Of a stretch of 64,000 bases of DNA, positions 53,406-63,011 are shown in pieces. Position 1 is the stretch's first letter; every line of letters starts with the position of its first letter. The DNA is from RBG-13-51-18 sp963739395 (GTDB lineage Bacteria > Chloroflexota > Dehalococcoidia > Dehalococcoidales > RBG-16-60-22), in contig CAVUAE010000001.1 in the NCBI GenBank assembly GCA_963739395.1, positions 620,001 to 684,000 on the forward strand, read 5' to 3'. The translations under genes were made by a program, and so were the position numbers. The notes under the pieces are model-generated. The model made no database searches, was not told the DNA's origin, and was given only the letters and a program-made list of their open reading frames with translations.

Positions 53406-55104
53406 GAAGAATCCAGATACATCTACAGATAAGGTTGCGAAAAAGAACCTTGGTGAGATGTTAATTGAAGAACAACTTATCACGCCGGAGCAGCTGGAAA
53501 GCGCACTGAATTTTCAGCGTCAAAAGGGCGGTAAGCTTAGCGACATATTGGTCAAAAAAGGACTGATAAAAGCCGAAGAAATGGCAGTTGTTCTTAGTAT
53601 TCAGCTAAATTTACCGCTTATCGACCTTAAAAGGCATACAGTTCAGCCAGAGGCGCTCCGACTGATTCCGGAAGAAATGGCGCGTAAACATATGTTCATT
53701 CCTATGGATATCGTTAACGGCACTTTGATCGTCGTTATGGCTGACCCCGATGATATCCGCACCATCGAGGACATCAAAGTTCAAGTCAAGATGAGAGTAG
53801 ATGTAGCTATCGGCGTCCAATCCGATATTGAAAGAGCTTTGAACATTTATTATCGCTCAAGCAGCGCCATTGAAAAACAGGTCAGTCAACTAACACCGGA
53901 ACCGGAAGAAATAATAAATACCATGCCTGTTTTGACAGCGCAAACACCGATTGCCGAAACGCTTGACCTCTTAATCACGCAAGCCGCTAAAGACCGGGCT
54001 TCGGATATTCACATCGAACCGCAGGAAGATAAATTACGTATCCGATATCGGATTGACGGCATCCTGCATGATATGTATTCTTTTCCGCTCAATATTCATC
54101 CTCAACTGGTATCACGGGTAAAAATTCTTTCGGAGATGGATATTTCGGAGCAGCGGCGACCGCAAGACGGACAATTTTTTATTAAGATAGCCGGCAATGA
54201 AGTTGATATCCGCACAGCGACGATGGACACACCTAATGGCGAGAGGGTTACGCTGCGAATTCTGGATAAATCACTAGCGCTTTTTACTCTGGATAAACTC
54301 GGTTTCCAACCGGATGCTCTTAAGAAATACCAGGCGATGCTGAAGAGTCCGCTGGGCATGATACTGGCTGGTGGACCAACTGGTTCCGGTAAAACAACCA
54401 CCCTTTACGCATCGATCAATGCGCTGGATAAAAACGAACTCAATATTATGACCATCGAAGACCCGATAGAATATAATTTTACGAATGTTAACCAAACCCA
54501 GGTTAATGTTAAAGCCGGCATTACCTTTAGCAGCGGTTTACGGGCTATCATGCGGCATGACCCGGACGTAATACTCGTCGGGGAAATAAGAGACAAAGAT
54601 ACTGTTAATACCGCTATACAGGCTGCCCTGACTGGCCATCTGGTGCTATCTTCCATACACGCTAATGACGCCGTCGGGGTACTTTTCCGCTTGATGGACC
54701 TCGATGCCGAACCGGCTTCTATTTCTACAACACTCATCGGTATTCTCTCACAACGTATGGTCCGTCGCATCTGCCCTAACTGTCATACCCCCTACAAACC
54801 CACCGATGAGGAAGTAGCCGCTTATAAAAAAGAAATGGGCGATGAAGCGGTGACATTTTATCACGGTATAGGGTGCAATCTATGCGTCAATACCGGTTAT
54901 CGGGGACGCATAGGAATTTTTGAGTTTCTAGTTATGAGTGAGTCCATCAGGAATCTGCTGCGAAATCATGCCGGAGCTAGCGAGATTAAAGCGCAGGCTA
55001 TCGCCGAAGGTATGTTAACAATGAAACAAGACGGCATGAAAAAGGTCAGGGACGGGATTACCTCAATCAGCGAGGTAATGCGCAGCGTATTTTCTATTAA
55101 CTGA
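53398..55104 (+). CDS. pilB: Type IV pilus assembly ATPase PilB
   Basis: This 568-residue GspE/PilB ATPase powers pilus extension. The N-terminal MshEN-type domain (GEMLIEEQLITPEQL) is followed by Walker A GPTGSGKTTTL (about 326), the Asp box, Walker B VILVGEIRD, the His box and the C-terminal zinc site CPNCHTPY...CNLCVNTGYRGR. The start is GTG 53398, overlapping the receiver gene. It heads the core pilus genes. Confidence 0.93.
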   Translation: MDKKNPDTSTDKVAKKNLGEMLIEEQLITPEQLESALNFQRQKGGKLSDILVKKGLIKAEEMAVVLSIQLNLPLIDLKRHTVQPEALRLIPEEMARKHMFIPMDIVNGTLIVVMADPDDIRTIEDIKVQVKMRVDVAIGVQSDIERALNIYYRSSSAIEKQVSQLTPEPEEIINTMPVLTAQTPIAETLDLLITQAAKDRASDIHIEPQEDKLRIRYRIDGILHDMYSFPLNIHPQLVSRVKILSEMDISEQRRPQDGQFFIKIAGNEVDIRTATMDTPNGERVTLRILDKSLALFTLDKLGFQPDALKKYQAMLKSPLGMILAGGPTGSGKTTTLYASINALDKNELNIMTIEDPIEYNFTNVNQTQVNVKAGITFSSGLRAIMRHDPDVILVGEIRDKDTVNTAIQAALTGHLVLSSIHANDAVGVLFRLMDLDAEPASISTTLIGILSQRMVRRICPNCHTPYKPTDEEVAAYKKEMGDEAVTFYHGIGCNLCVNTGYRGRIGIFEFLVMSESIRNLLRNHAGASEIKAQAIAEGMLTMKQDGMKKVRDGITSISEVMRSVFSIN

Positions 55105-55114
55105 CGAGGGAAGC

Positions 55115-56323
55115 ATGATTTATAAGTATATAGCCTATTCCGCCGATAAAAAGCTCGTCGAGGGCAAAGTTGACGTGGCTACGGAGAACCTTGCCGAAGT
55201 CGCCCTTTATCGCGCCGGTTTCGAGAATATCATCAGTCTCGAAAAGGAAACACCGAAAACGAGCATCGAAAAAATGCTGCCGACGTTTTTCGGCATTAAA
55301 ACCCGCGATGTGATTGATACTTCCAACCAGCTAGCCACATTGATTCAGGCGGGTATTACGCTATCATCAGCTTTAACACTGCTTGAAGGACAAGTGACCA
55401 AGAAAGCTCTGAAAAAGGCTTTCCGTGGGCTAATCGAAGAAATCCAGGCTGGCAACTCATTATCCCAAGCGCTGACAAAATACCCTCAAGCTTTCCCCAA
55501 TACCTATTGTCAGATAATAAAAGCCAGCGAACAAGCAGGCACACTGGAAACCGGGCTCAAGCAGGCAGCAAAATACCTGGAAAAACAGGCTAATGCCAAT
55601 CAAAAGATTACGAAAGCAATGATGTATCCTACTTTTGTTTTGATTTTAGGTGTTTTCGTAGCTATTTTACTAATTACTGTTGCCTTACCGCCATTAGTGA
55701 ATCTATTCAGTTCACTTAACGTTGAGCTGCCCTGGATGACCAACCTGCTGCTTAATGTCGCCAACTTTATCTTAAATAATGATGTGGCCATACTCATTGG
55801 CTTGATTATGTTCGTAATCCTGATATACCTCCTGTCAAAATTACCATCCGTTAAACTGGCGAGAGACAAATTACTATTAAAAATCCCCATAATAAGCAAG
55901 ATTGTTCTCGAACGACACATGCAACTGTTCTGTCAGACAGCCTCGATGCTTTTACAGGCAGGTTTGCGACTACCACAGGTCATGGAAATGATAATTCATA
56001 CTACCCGTAACCAGGTAATACGCAATGCCTTCAGTAATGTGAGGGAGAAGCTGATACAAGGTGAGGGTCTGGCGCAGCCAATGTCGGCAAATAAACTTTT
56101 CCCGGCTTTACTGGTGGAAATGGTAACAGTTGGTGAAAAAACAGGCACGATGGACGCCACACTCGGCAGTTTGGCAGATTTTTACGCTGACGAAGTTGAC
56201 CGCAAAATAGACTCTTTAATATCCATGATAGAACCGGCATTAACGTTGCTTATCGGTGGTATGGTAATTTTCCTGGCTCTTTCGATGATTACGCCGCTTT
56301 ATTCTATTCTTAAATCTGTATAA
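55115..56323 (+). CDS. pilC: Type IV pilus inner-membrane platform protein PilC
   Basis: This 402-residue GspF/PilC protein has two duplicated halves, each with a hydrophobic helix pair (about 175-195 and 220-245, then 375-397). TSNQLATLIQAGITLSSALT and FCQTASMLLQAGLRLPQVM are the paired family motifs. It lies 10 bases after pilB. Confidence 0.92.
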   Translation: MIYKYIAYSADKKLVEGKVDVATENLAEVALYRAGFENIISLEKETPKTSIEKMLPTFFGIKTRDVIDTSNQLATLIQAGITLSSALTLLEGQVTKKALKKAFRGLIEEIQAGNSLSQALTKYPQAFPNTYCQIIKASEQAGTLETGLKQAAKYLEKQANANQKITKAMMYPTFVLILGVFVAILLITVALPPLVNLFSSLNVELPWMTNLLLNVANFILNNDVAILIGLIMFVILIYLLSKLPSVKLARDKLLLKIPIISKIVLERHMQLFCQTASMLLQAGLRLPQVMEMIIHTTRNQVIRNAFSNVREKLIQGEGLAQPMSANKLFPALLVEMVTVGEKTGTMDATLGSLADFYADEVDRKIDSLISMIEPALTLLIGGMVIFLALSMITPLYSILKSV

Positions 56324-56335
56324 AAAGGTTTGATA

Positions 56336-56722
56336 ATGTTGAAGCTTTTACGCCTAAAGAATCAACTAAATAGTCAAACGGGCATCGGGTTGGTGGAAAC
56401 GCTGATGGCCGTCGCGATTCTAGGTACCTCGGTGGTGGCTTTTGTGGTTGCCCTTTCGGTTGGTTCTTTGACGGTAAATGAGCAAAACAGAGAAACCATC
56501 GCGCAGGGCTTGGCGCAATCACAGATGGAATATACCAAGAACTACGCCTTTAGTCCAGGCGTGACTACCTACCCTATCTTAGCCGTTCCAGCTACTTATA
56601 GCGTATCCGTCAACGTGGCAGCCGTGCCCAGCGCCGATACCAACATACAAAAGATAACGGTGACCGTCCTGAAGGATGGTGTGAATATTCTAACTATATC
56701 CGACTATAAGGTGAAACGATGA
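56336..56722 (+). CDS. Minor prepilin (PilV-like)
   Basis: This 128-residue prepilin starts at ATG 56336 after aaaagg (spacing 7), with a TTG at 56330 less likely. The site TG-IGLVETLMAVAILG has Gly-1 and Glu5. The globular part ends in TVLKDGVNILTISDYKVK. It overlaps the next prepilin by four bases. Confidence 0.82.
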   Translation: MLKLLRLKNQLNSQTGIGLVETLMAVAILGTSVVAFVVALSVGSLTVNEQNRETIAQGLAQSQMEYTKNYAFSPGVTTYPILAVPATYSVSVNVAAVPSADTNIQKITVTVLKDGVNILTISDYKVKR

Positions 56723-57171
56723 ACAGCCAACAAGGCATGACTATGGTGGAGCTGATTGTTACCGTCGCCATTTCCAGCATTATCGTCGTTTTCCTGGGGA
56801 CGGCTATATACCATATTATTAACATCTCCGAGTATGGCAATGATGAGTTCACCGCTTTACATGAAGTGCAGAATGCCGCTTACTATTTTATCAAGGACGG
56901 TCAGGAGGCTAAACAAGCTGTTGGCGGCAGTCAACTGGTGCTTACCTTATACGACAACTCCACCGTTACTTATGCCCTGGTTGGCACTACCCTGAAGCGG
57001 ACCTCCAGCGGTGTTCAGATGACCCTGGCGCGTAATATCAGTCACGTGACTTTTTCGGTTAATAATCGTTTAACGACGATGAGCCTGACTTCAACTCCTC
57101 CGGGAAGAAACAACGTGAGTGAAAACGGAACATATATGGTCAATTTAAGACCGGTAGAGGTGGCTCCATGA
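56719..57171 (+). CDS. Minor prepilin (PilW-like)
   Basis: This 150-residue prepilin has a very short leader, QQG-MTMVELIVTVAISS, with Gly-1 and Glu5. The C-terminal beta-rich part (LVLTLYDNSTVTYALVG) resembles pseudopilin minor subunits. It overlaps both neighbours by four bases, so the three minor-pilin genes form one translational unit. Confidence 0.82.
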   Translation: MNSQQGMTMVELIVTVAISSIIVVFLGTAIYHIINISEYGNDEFTALHEVQNAAYYFIKDGQEAKQAVGGSQLVLTLYDNSTVTYALVGTTLKRTSSGVQMTLARNISHVTFSVNNRLTTMSLTSTPPGRNNVSENGTYMVNLRPVEVAP

Positions 57172-58679
57172 ACGGCGAAAAGGGACAAGCCTTGCCTCTA
57201 GCTATTATGGCGCTGGCGATAGGCATGTTATTAATAGTGCCTTTCCTGGGGCATGCCAGCGCCAGCATAATCGGCTCTGGAGTATATGCCAAAGCCATCA
57301 TAAACCGAAGCTGTTGCGATGCAGGTGTGGAACATGCTATCTGGAGGCTGGTCTACGGCAATCTGGGTGCCTCGATACCCAATCCCGGCGACCATATTAC
57401 TTACCAACTTCCCGAAGCCATTAACGGTATTATTCCTACGGTTACCGTAACCACCAATGCTAGCGGTGGCGGAGGTGGGGCAGCAGGCAATATTACAAAA
57501 AGTGTTATAGATTCCCTCGATTTCGCTACTGAAGGTTATACACCAAAGATTGTCCAGGTATCAAGTAACATTTACGCCGTTGTTTATACCGACTCCAACA
57601 ACAAAAACGGCTACCTTAAAACAGTATCCATTGCTGCTAATGGCGATATCGGCGCAGTATCGGGTCCCATTACATTTGATTCTACTGCCTGTTTAACGCC
57701 AACCATCATTCAGGTTTCCAGTAATTACTATGCCATAGCTTACGCCGGAAAAAAGAATGATTCAGGTATTCTCAAAACAGTACTCATTAACGCTGACGGC
57801 ACTATCGGCGCGGTAGCCAGCCCCTTTACATTTGATTCTTCTGCCTGCTATACGCCAACCATCATTTATGTTTCAGGTAATAACTACGCTATAGCCTACG
57901 CCGGAGACAAGAATAAAACAGGCTACGTCAAAACAGTATCCATTACCTCCGGCGGCAGTATCAGCTCAGCAGGGGGCCCCACTGCATTTGATACTACTGC
58001 CTGCTATACGCCAAGTATCATTCAGGTTTCAGGTAATTACTATGCCATAGCTTACGCCGGAAAAAAGAATGATTCAGGCATTCTCAAAACAGTACTTATT
58101 AACACTGACGGCACTATCGGCGCGGTAGGGAGTCCTTTTATATTTGATCCTTCCTCCTGCTATACGCCAACCATCATTTATGTTTCAGGTAATTACTACG
58201 CCATAGCTTATCGAGGAAACAGTGATGGCAGCCTTAAAACGGTATCCATTGAATCTGACGGTACTATCGGCACGGTAAAAAGCATATTTCTATTTAGTAC
58301 CGATATATGCTTTATGCCGGATATTCTCCAGGTAGCCAGCAACATCTTCGCCATAGCTTATAGTGACGTAAGCTATCTGGGTTATCTTATAACAGTGTCC
58401 ATCGGTACAGACGGAATTATCGGTACGCCAGCGATTGATACTTATAATTTTGATACGGCCAGTTGTCACGAATCAAACCTTATACACATATCAGGTGATG
58501 TTTTCGCTATAGCCTACCGCGGCACAGGCAACGACGGCTGGGTAATTACAATAGGTATCGCCAGCGGCCCCAGCGAAAACGCTTATACAATCGTCGCCAA
58601 CGCTAGTGATACCTCAATCCAGGCTTATGTAAGTATTAACGGTACGACGGCATCTATATTATCCTGGCAAATAAAATAA
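57168..58679 (+). CDS. Minor pilin with seven-repeat beta-propeller domain
   Basis: This 503-residue protein begins with a PilX/TadG-like hydrophobic segment (about 10-40, ALPLAIMALAIGMLLIV) and a short Cys pair (RSCCDAG). Residues about 117-475 contain seven similar units, each about 52 residues, with a core of [ST]-C-x-T-P-x-I-I-x-V-S followed by YAIAY and a VxI-x-xDGTIG end. This pattern is a seven-bladed beta-propeller. Repeats 2-3 and 4-5 are nearly identical also in DNA, 312 bp apart, so a two-repeat block was duplicated recently. It is a good candidate tip adhesin of the pilus. Confidence 0.8.
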   Translation: MNGEKGQALPLAIMALAIGMLLIVPFLGHASASIIGSGVYAKAIINRSCCDAGVEHAIWRLVYGNLGASIPNPGDHITYQLPEAINGIIPTVTVTTNASGGGGGAAGNITKSVIDSLDFATEGYTPKIVQVSSNIYAVVYTDSNNKNGYLKTVSIAANGDIGAVSGPITFDSTACLTPTIIQVSSNYYAIAYAGKKNDSGILKTVLINADGTIGAVASPFTFDSSACYTPTIIYVSGNNYAIAYAGDKNKTGYVKTVSITSGGSISSAGGPTAFDTTACYTPSIIQVSGNYYAIAYAGKKNDSGILKTVLINTDGTIGAVGSPFIFDPSSCYTPTIIYVSGNYYAIAYRGNSDGSLKTVSIESDGTIGTVKSIFLFSTDICFMPDILQVASNIFAIAYSDVSYLGYLITVSIGTDGIIGTPAIDTYNFDTASCHESNLIHISGDVFAIAYRGTGNDGWVITIGIASGPSENAYTIVANASDTSIQAYVSINGTTASILSWQIK

Positions 58680-58693
58680 GAAAGGAGAAGCAG

Positions 58694-58804
58694 ATGGTAA
58701 CTTTTGATTCAGTAGCTTTAAGCAATATCTTTCTAGCCTGCATCACAATATTCAATATTGTGATATTGGTGCTGCTGTACGAGCATTTTTACAGAAAGAA
58801 GTAA
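58694..58804 (+). CDS. 36-residue single-helix membrane protein
   Basis: A small ORF too short for most gene callers starts at ATG 58694 behind aaaggag. It has a short N-terminal segment, one hydrophobic helix (about 11-29) and a charged end EHFYRKK. It lies between the propeller pilin and pilO with good ribosome spacing, so it is likely translated as part of the pilus operon. No family is recognised. Confidence 0.68.
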   Translation: MVTFDSVALSNIFLACITIFNIVILVLLYEHFYRKK

Positions 58805-58839
58805 CTTTAGTTAAGAAAAAAAGAGAAGAAAGAGCTCCA

Positions 58840-59412
58840 ATGAAATCTCGTAATATACTCATCATCGCGTTAATATTCGTTTTGCTGGTGGTCTATGCTA
58901 TTGTCGTTACAGGCTACCTGAAGCAGCGAAACGAAAATATGAAACTTGAAACTCAAATTACCAACACGACGTTAGCACTGTCAAGAATTCCTCTGCCGCC
59001 TGCTGACCTCGAGGCCCGTTTGGCTAACGCCCAGGATAATTTGGACGCGGTGAAGGGGTCTTTCGCTGTCGACACGAATGATACCCGAATTGTTAACAGG
59101 ATTCTTGAACTAGCTAAAGAACAGGGAGTTAAAGCAATACCGCTGGGAACACAGCCCTGGGTATTACAGACTATCTTCGACTATAGTTACTCGGTTTTCC
59201 GCATCGATATAGCTGCTACCGGTAGTTATCCAGATTTGGTCAGCTTCCTGAACAAGCTGGAAAATAGCGAGTTGAAGACGCTTGTTATTGAGTATTTTAC
59301 AGTCGAAGCGTTATCGGGTTCTTCACTGTTAGATGAGTCCGCCAGAAACGAACAAATATTGAACGCCAATATTAAAATAGCTATTTATGCCTTACCGAGG
59401 GTTACCGGATAA
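58840..59412 (+). CDS. pilO: Pilus assembly protein PilO-like
   Basis: This 190-residue protein has an N-terminal membrane helix (about 5-25), a coiled region (KQRNENMKLETQITNT) and a C-terminal ferredoxin-like alpha/beta domain with SYPDLVSFLNKLENSELK, the PilO pattern. It is placed upstream of the PilM-PilN fusion, the reverse of the common pilMNOP order. Confidence 0.82.
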   Translation: MKSRNILIIALIFVLLVVYAIVVTGYLKQRNENMKLETQITNTTLALSRIPLPPADLEARLANAQDNLDAVKGSFAVDTNDTRIVNRILELAKEQGVKAIPLGTQPWVLQTIFDYSYSVFRIDIAATGSYPDLVSFLNKLENSELKTLVIEYFTVEALSGSSLLDESARNEQILNANIKIAIYALPRVTG

Positions 59413-59435
59413 TCAGGAAAGATTAAAGGGATAAA

Positions 59436-60932
59436 ATGTATACAGCCCTAAATATCAGCAGTCACAATATCAGAGCCCTTTCGCTCAAGGGCAAACGGGT
59501 AAATACCTGGGCAAGCGCTGACCTCAAGCCCGGTTTAGTTCGCGATGGACAAATTTTACAACCGGAAGCTCTTGGTAAAGCCATAGACTCTCTATTTAAG
59601 TCAAATGATATACCAAGAACAAATGTCATCGTCGGTATTGCCGGTTTGCCCTTTACTCATCGCGTTATCAACCTGCCGCGACTGAAGTCTAATCTTATCG
59701 AAGAGGCTATTTTACGCACGGTAAAAAAAGAAATATCTCTGCCCTTGAATGAACTATATGTTTCGTGGCAGTCAATTAATGGCAAGGGAGAAGAGCAGAA
59801 ATATTTCGTCCTCGGTGTGCCGCGTAATCCGGTTGATACCGTACTCCAAACTCTGAAAATAGCTAACTTGGAACCATATCTCATCGAGCTGCAGCCATTA
59901 GCCCTAGCGCGAGCAGCTAACCGGGGCGAAGCAATTATCGTTAATATGGAGCCGGACTGTTTTGATATCATTTTGGTCACAAATGGCCTACCATCAGTGA
60001 TACATACCGTCAATCCGCGAAGTGAAGGGTCAACTCTGGAAGATAATATACATAGCCTGGTGCAAGAACTGACAAAAATAGTCGCTTACAATCAGAGTAA
60101 CAACCCAGACCTCCACATAAGCTCATCTACACCCCTACTACTAACCGGCGAATTGGCGGCAGACGCGATGGCGAGCAAATTACTACAGTCCGAGATTGAC
60201 TATCCGCTAGAGCCGCTGGTTCCTCCGGTAGAACTCCCCGATAATCTGCCTATCGCTTCATACACTACAAGTATCGGTCTAGCCCTAAAGAGAACAGTTA
60301 TTAAACCTTCTTTACGCGGCAAAGACTCGATTTTTTACGATATCAACATCAATATCTTAGAGGATAAAAACCTCAAACCCAAATCCAAACCAATATCCAT
60401 GAGGAACCTGCTGTTGACTATTTTATTGGTAGCCGCCGTCGCCATACTTTTCCCGCTGTATCAAGCACGCAATCAGGCTATTTCGGATAACGGAGCATAT
60501 GCAACAAGTTTGAGCACTATTACACGGCAACTAGACCTAGCCACACGGGTTGACGAAGACACAGTATCAACCGAAAACCGGATTGATGAAATTAGAGCCA
60601 CTACCGATGCTCTGGAAACCGCTAATAAAAATGTGTTAAGCCCTAGAGGAGAGTTTAATACCGGATTGCAGAGTGTGGTAAGTATATTGCCGGCCAAGAC
60701 CTATTTTACTTCAGTGGAAATCGTTAAGGACGCTATAACGATAAAGGGAGAGGCAGATGACGTTTTTACAGTTATTCAATACGCCACTGACCTTGAGGCT
60801 AAAGGAGTATTCACCGAAGTACGCATCACCCAACTGGATGAAGAAATGGTAACCTTACCTGCAACCGGAGAGCCTGAACCTACTCCAACGCAAGTAGCGC
60901 TAATCACGTTCGAAATCGTCTGTAAAAAATAA
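59436..60932 (+). CDS. pilM: PilM-PilN fusion protein
   Basis: This 498-residue protein joins an actin-like PilM domain (residues about 1-295, with IVGIAGLPFTHRVINLP and LRTVKKEISLP) to a PilN-like part. The PilN part starts near 320 with the membrane helix NLLLTILLVAAVAILFPLY, then a coiled region and a ferredoxin-like domain (SVEIVKDAITIKGEADD). In most species these are separate genes, so the two functions are physically coupled here. It follows pilO by 23 bases and precedes pilT. Confidence 0.82.
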   Translation: MYTALNISSHNIRALSLKGKRVNTWASADLKPGLVRDGQILQPEALGKAIDSLFKSNDIPRTNVIVGIAGLPFTHRVINLPRLKSNLIEEAILRTVKKEISLPLNELYVSWQSINGKGEEQKYFVLGVPRNPVDTVLQTLKIANLEPYLIELQPLALARAANRGEAIIVNMEPDCFDIILVTNGLPSVIHTVNPRSEGSTLEDNIHSLVQELTKIVAYNQSNNPDLHISSSTPLLLTGELAADAMASKLLQSEIDYPLEPLVPPVELPDNLPIASYTTSIGLALKRTVIKPSLRGKDSIFYDININILEDKNLKPKSKPISMRNLLLTILLVAAVAILFPLYQARNQAISDNGAYATSLSTITRQLDLATRVDEDTVSTENRIDEIRATTDALETANKNVLSPRGEFNTGLQSVVSILPAKTYFTSVEIVKDAITIKGEADDVFTVIQYATDLEAKGVFTEVRITQLDEEMVTLPATGEPEPTPTQVALITFEIVCKK

Positions 60933-60958
60933 ACCTATACCTAAAAGGAGATAACCAG

Positions 60959-62023
60959 ATGCATATCAACGACCTGCTGAAGATGGCTGTTTCCCAGAAT
61001 GCCTCTGACTTGCATCTAAAGGTATCCAATCATCCCGTATTAAGGATTAACGGCGAACTGATAATTCAGGATGATTCCGCGGTAATCAAGCCAGAGGACA
61101 TGGATGTCATTTTTAAGGAGGTTACTACCGAACTACAGAGAGAAGTTTTTGCGAAAGAACTCGAAGTTGATTTCGCTTACCAGGCTAAAGGCGTCGGTCG
61201 TTTTCGTATCAATATCTTCCAGCAGGAAGGGACGATAGGTCTGGCTTGTCGACCTGTCAGGACAGGAATACCAACCATAGAAGAGCTGGGACTGCCAGAA
61301 ATATGTAAACCATTAGCCTTGAAAAAAAGTGGACTGGTAATAATTACCGGACCTACCGGGTGCGGAAAATCAACCACGCTAGCCGCTATGATAAACCACC
61401 TTAACCACACGGTTAGCCGTAAGATAATCACCATCAAAGACCCGATAGAGTATCTACATAACGATATCAAATGCATCATCTCCCAAAGGGAAATCGGCCG
61501 AGATACCCGGTCATATACCAACGCTTTAAAACACGCGATGCGCCAGGACCCCGATGTCATCATGGTAGGAGAGATGAGAGACCTGGAGACAATGTCAGCC
61601 GTACTCACCGCAGCGGAAACCGGTCACCTGGTGCTAACAACCCTTCATACTATGGGAGCTGCAGAGGCGATTGACCGTTTTATAGATGTTTTCCCGCCGC
61701 ACCAACAACAACAGGTACGTATCCAGCTCTCCATCGTACTGGAAGGTGTAATTTACCAGGTTTTAATACCCCGCTCGGATAAATCAGGACGGGTAGCCGC
61801 CGTTGAACTAATGCTGGCAACTCCTGCTATCAGGAATCTCATACGCGAAGGTAAAACATATCAGATGCGTAATACGATACAGACTAGCACGAATCTCGGT
61901 ATGCAAACGCTGAATCAATCGCTAGCTGAGCTTTTCCGGAAAAGGATAATATCTGTCGAGGAAGCCCTAGCAAACAGCATCGATACGGAAGAATTATCCG
62001 AAATGCTTGGCGCGCGTAAGTAA
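60959..62023 (+). CDS. pilT: Type IV pilus retraction ATPase PilT
   Basis: This 354-residue hexameric ATPase powers pilus retraction and twitching. Motifs are GPTGCGKST (Walker A, about 131), the Asp box with IITIKDPIEY, Walker B VIMVGEMRD and TTLHTMGA. A C-terminal AIRNLIREGK motif is typical of PilT. It ends the pilus cluster; a 171-bp space follows before the OmpR regulator. Confidence 0.94.
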   Translation: MHINDLLKMAVSQNASDLHLKVSNHPVLRINGELIIQDDSAVIKPEDMDVIFKEVTTELQREVFAKELEVDFAYQAKGVGRFRINIFQQEGTIGLACRPVRTGIPTIEELGLPEICKPLALKKSGLVIITGPTGCGKSTTLAAMINHLNHTVSRKIITIKDPIEYLHNDIKCIISQREIGRDTRSYTNALKHAMRQDPDVIMVGEMRDLETMSAVLTAAETGHLVLTTLHTMGAAEAIDRFIDVFPPHQQQQVRIQLSIVLEGVIYQVLIPRSDKSGRVAAVELMLATPAIRNLIREGKTYQMRNTIQTSTNLGMQTLNQSLAELFRKRIISVEEALANSIDTEELSEMLGARK

Positions 62024-62194
62024 TACCCTAATTCCCTCATATAAAGGACAGAATGCCAATTACAGATAAAAACCACGTTGATATACATGTGGCAAATATA
62101 CTCATTTCAGAATGAAGACATTTGACATATTTAAGTATTTATTTATAATAATAATCACCGAGAGTATTTTCTGTCAGAGAACAGGGCAGCTATT

Positions 62195-62893
62195 ATGTCT
62201 AAGAAAAAAGCTTTGGTGCTAGTGGTTGATGATGATATTCGCATGCTACGCATGATGAAGCGTATGCTGGAACTGGAAGAATTTGAGGTTGTTACTGCTA
62301 ATTGCGGCGAAGCCGCCTTAAAAGTATTTGATAAAGATAACCCTAATTTGGTACTTCTCGATATTATGATGCCGGATATGGACGGTTATGAAGTCTGCCG
62401 GCAAATCCGCGAGTTTTCACAGGTTCCCATCATCATGGTCACCGCCAAAGGTGAAGATAAAGAAAAGGTAGAGGGCCTCAACACTGGCGCCGACGATTAT
62501 GTTACCAAACCATTTGCTGCCAGTGAATTGGCGGCTCGCGTACGGGCTGTGCTGCGACGTACCGGTGACCAGAATAAACCTCAAGAAGCTATTTTCCGCT
62601 ACAAAGGTCTGGTCGTTGACTTCGCGTCACGCCGCGTTATCATGAATGATAAAGAACTTAAGCTAACTTCAACTGAATATAAAATGTTATCCTATATCTG
62701 CCTAAATGCCGGACGCGTGGTAACGCCGGACCAGTTACTAAGCAACGTCTGGGGCGAAGAATATATCGGTGCGGCACACCTCCTTCAAGTAAATATCGCC
62801 CGGCTTAGGAAAAAACTGGGAGATAATGCCAAAAATCCTGAATATATCCTCACTCGCCCAGGTATTGGCTACATAATACAAAAACTTTCCTAA
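62195..62893 (+). CDS. OmpR/PhoB-family response regulator
   Basis: This 232-residue two-domain regulator has a receiver (VVDDDIRMLRMMK, LLDIMMPDMDG, YVTKPFA, with all active residues) and a C-terminal winged-helix domain (KLTSTEYKMLSYICLNAGRV, HLLQVNIARLRKKL, the DNA-contact helix). Regulators of this class bind direct repeats 11 bp apart, matching the arrays at 45312, 45787 and 63012. No kinase gene is adjacent; partners may be the PAS kinases upstream. Confidence 0.92.
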   Translation: MSKKKALVLVVDDDIRMLRMMKRMLELEEFEVVTANCGEAALKVFDKDNPNLVLLDIMMPDMDGYEVCRQIREFSQVPIIMVTAKGEDKEKVEGLNTGADDYVTKPFAASELAARVRAVLRRTGDQNKPQEAIFRYKGLVVDFASRRVIMNDKELKLTSTEYKMLSYICLNAGRVVTPDQLLSNVWGEEYIGAAHLLQVNIARLRKKLGDNAKNPEYILTRPGIGYIIQKLS

Positions 62894-62935
62894 AAAAAGC
62901 CGAACTTTCGAACAATAACCCACAAAATCCACTAT

Positions 62936-62968
62936 TCTCCTCACAAAAAGAGGAGATTTTTTATTTTC
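62936..62968 (+). terminator. Rho-independent terminator after the OmpR gene
   Basis: Perfect 7-bp stem TCTCCTC/GAGGAGA with a seven-base loop, followed by TTTTTTATTTT. Confidence 0.88.
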
Positions 62969-63011
62969 AGTTACGTTTTGTGATGTTTGATACGTACGCA
63001 ACCTCGAAGCG

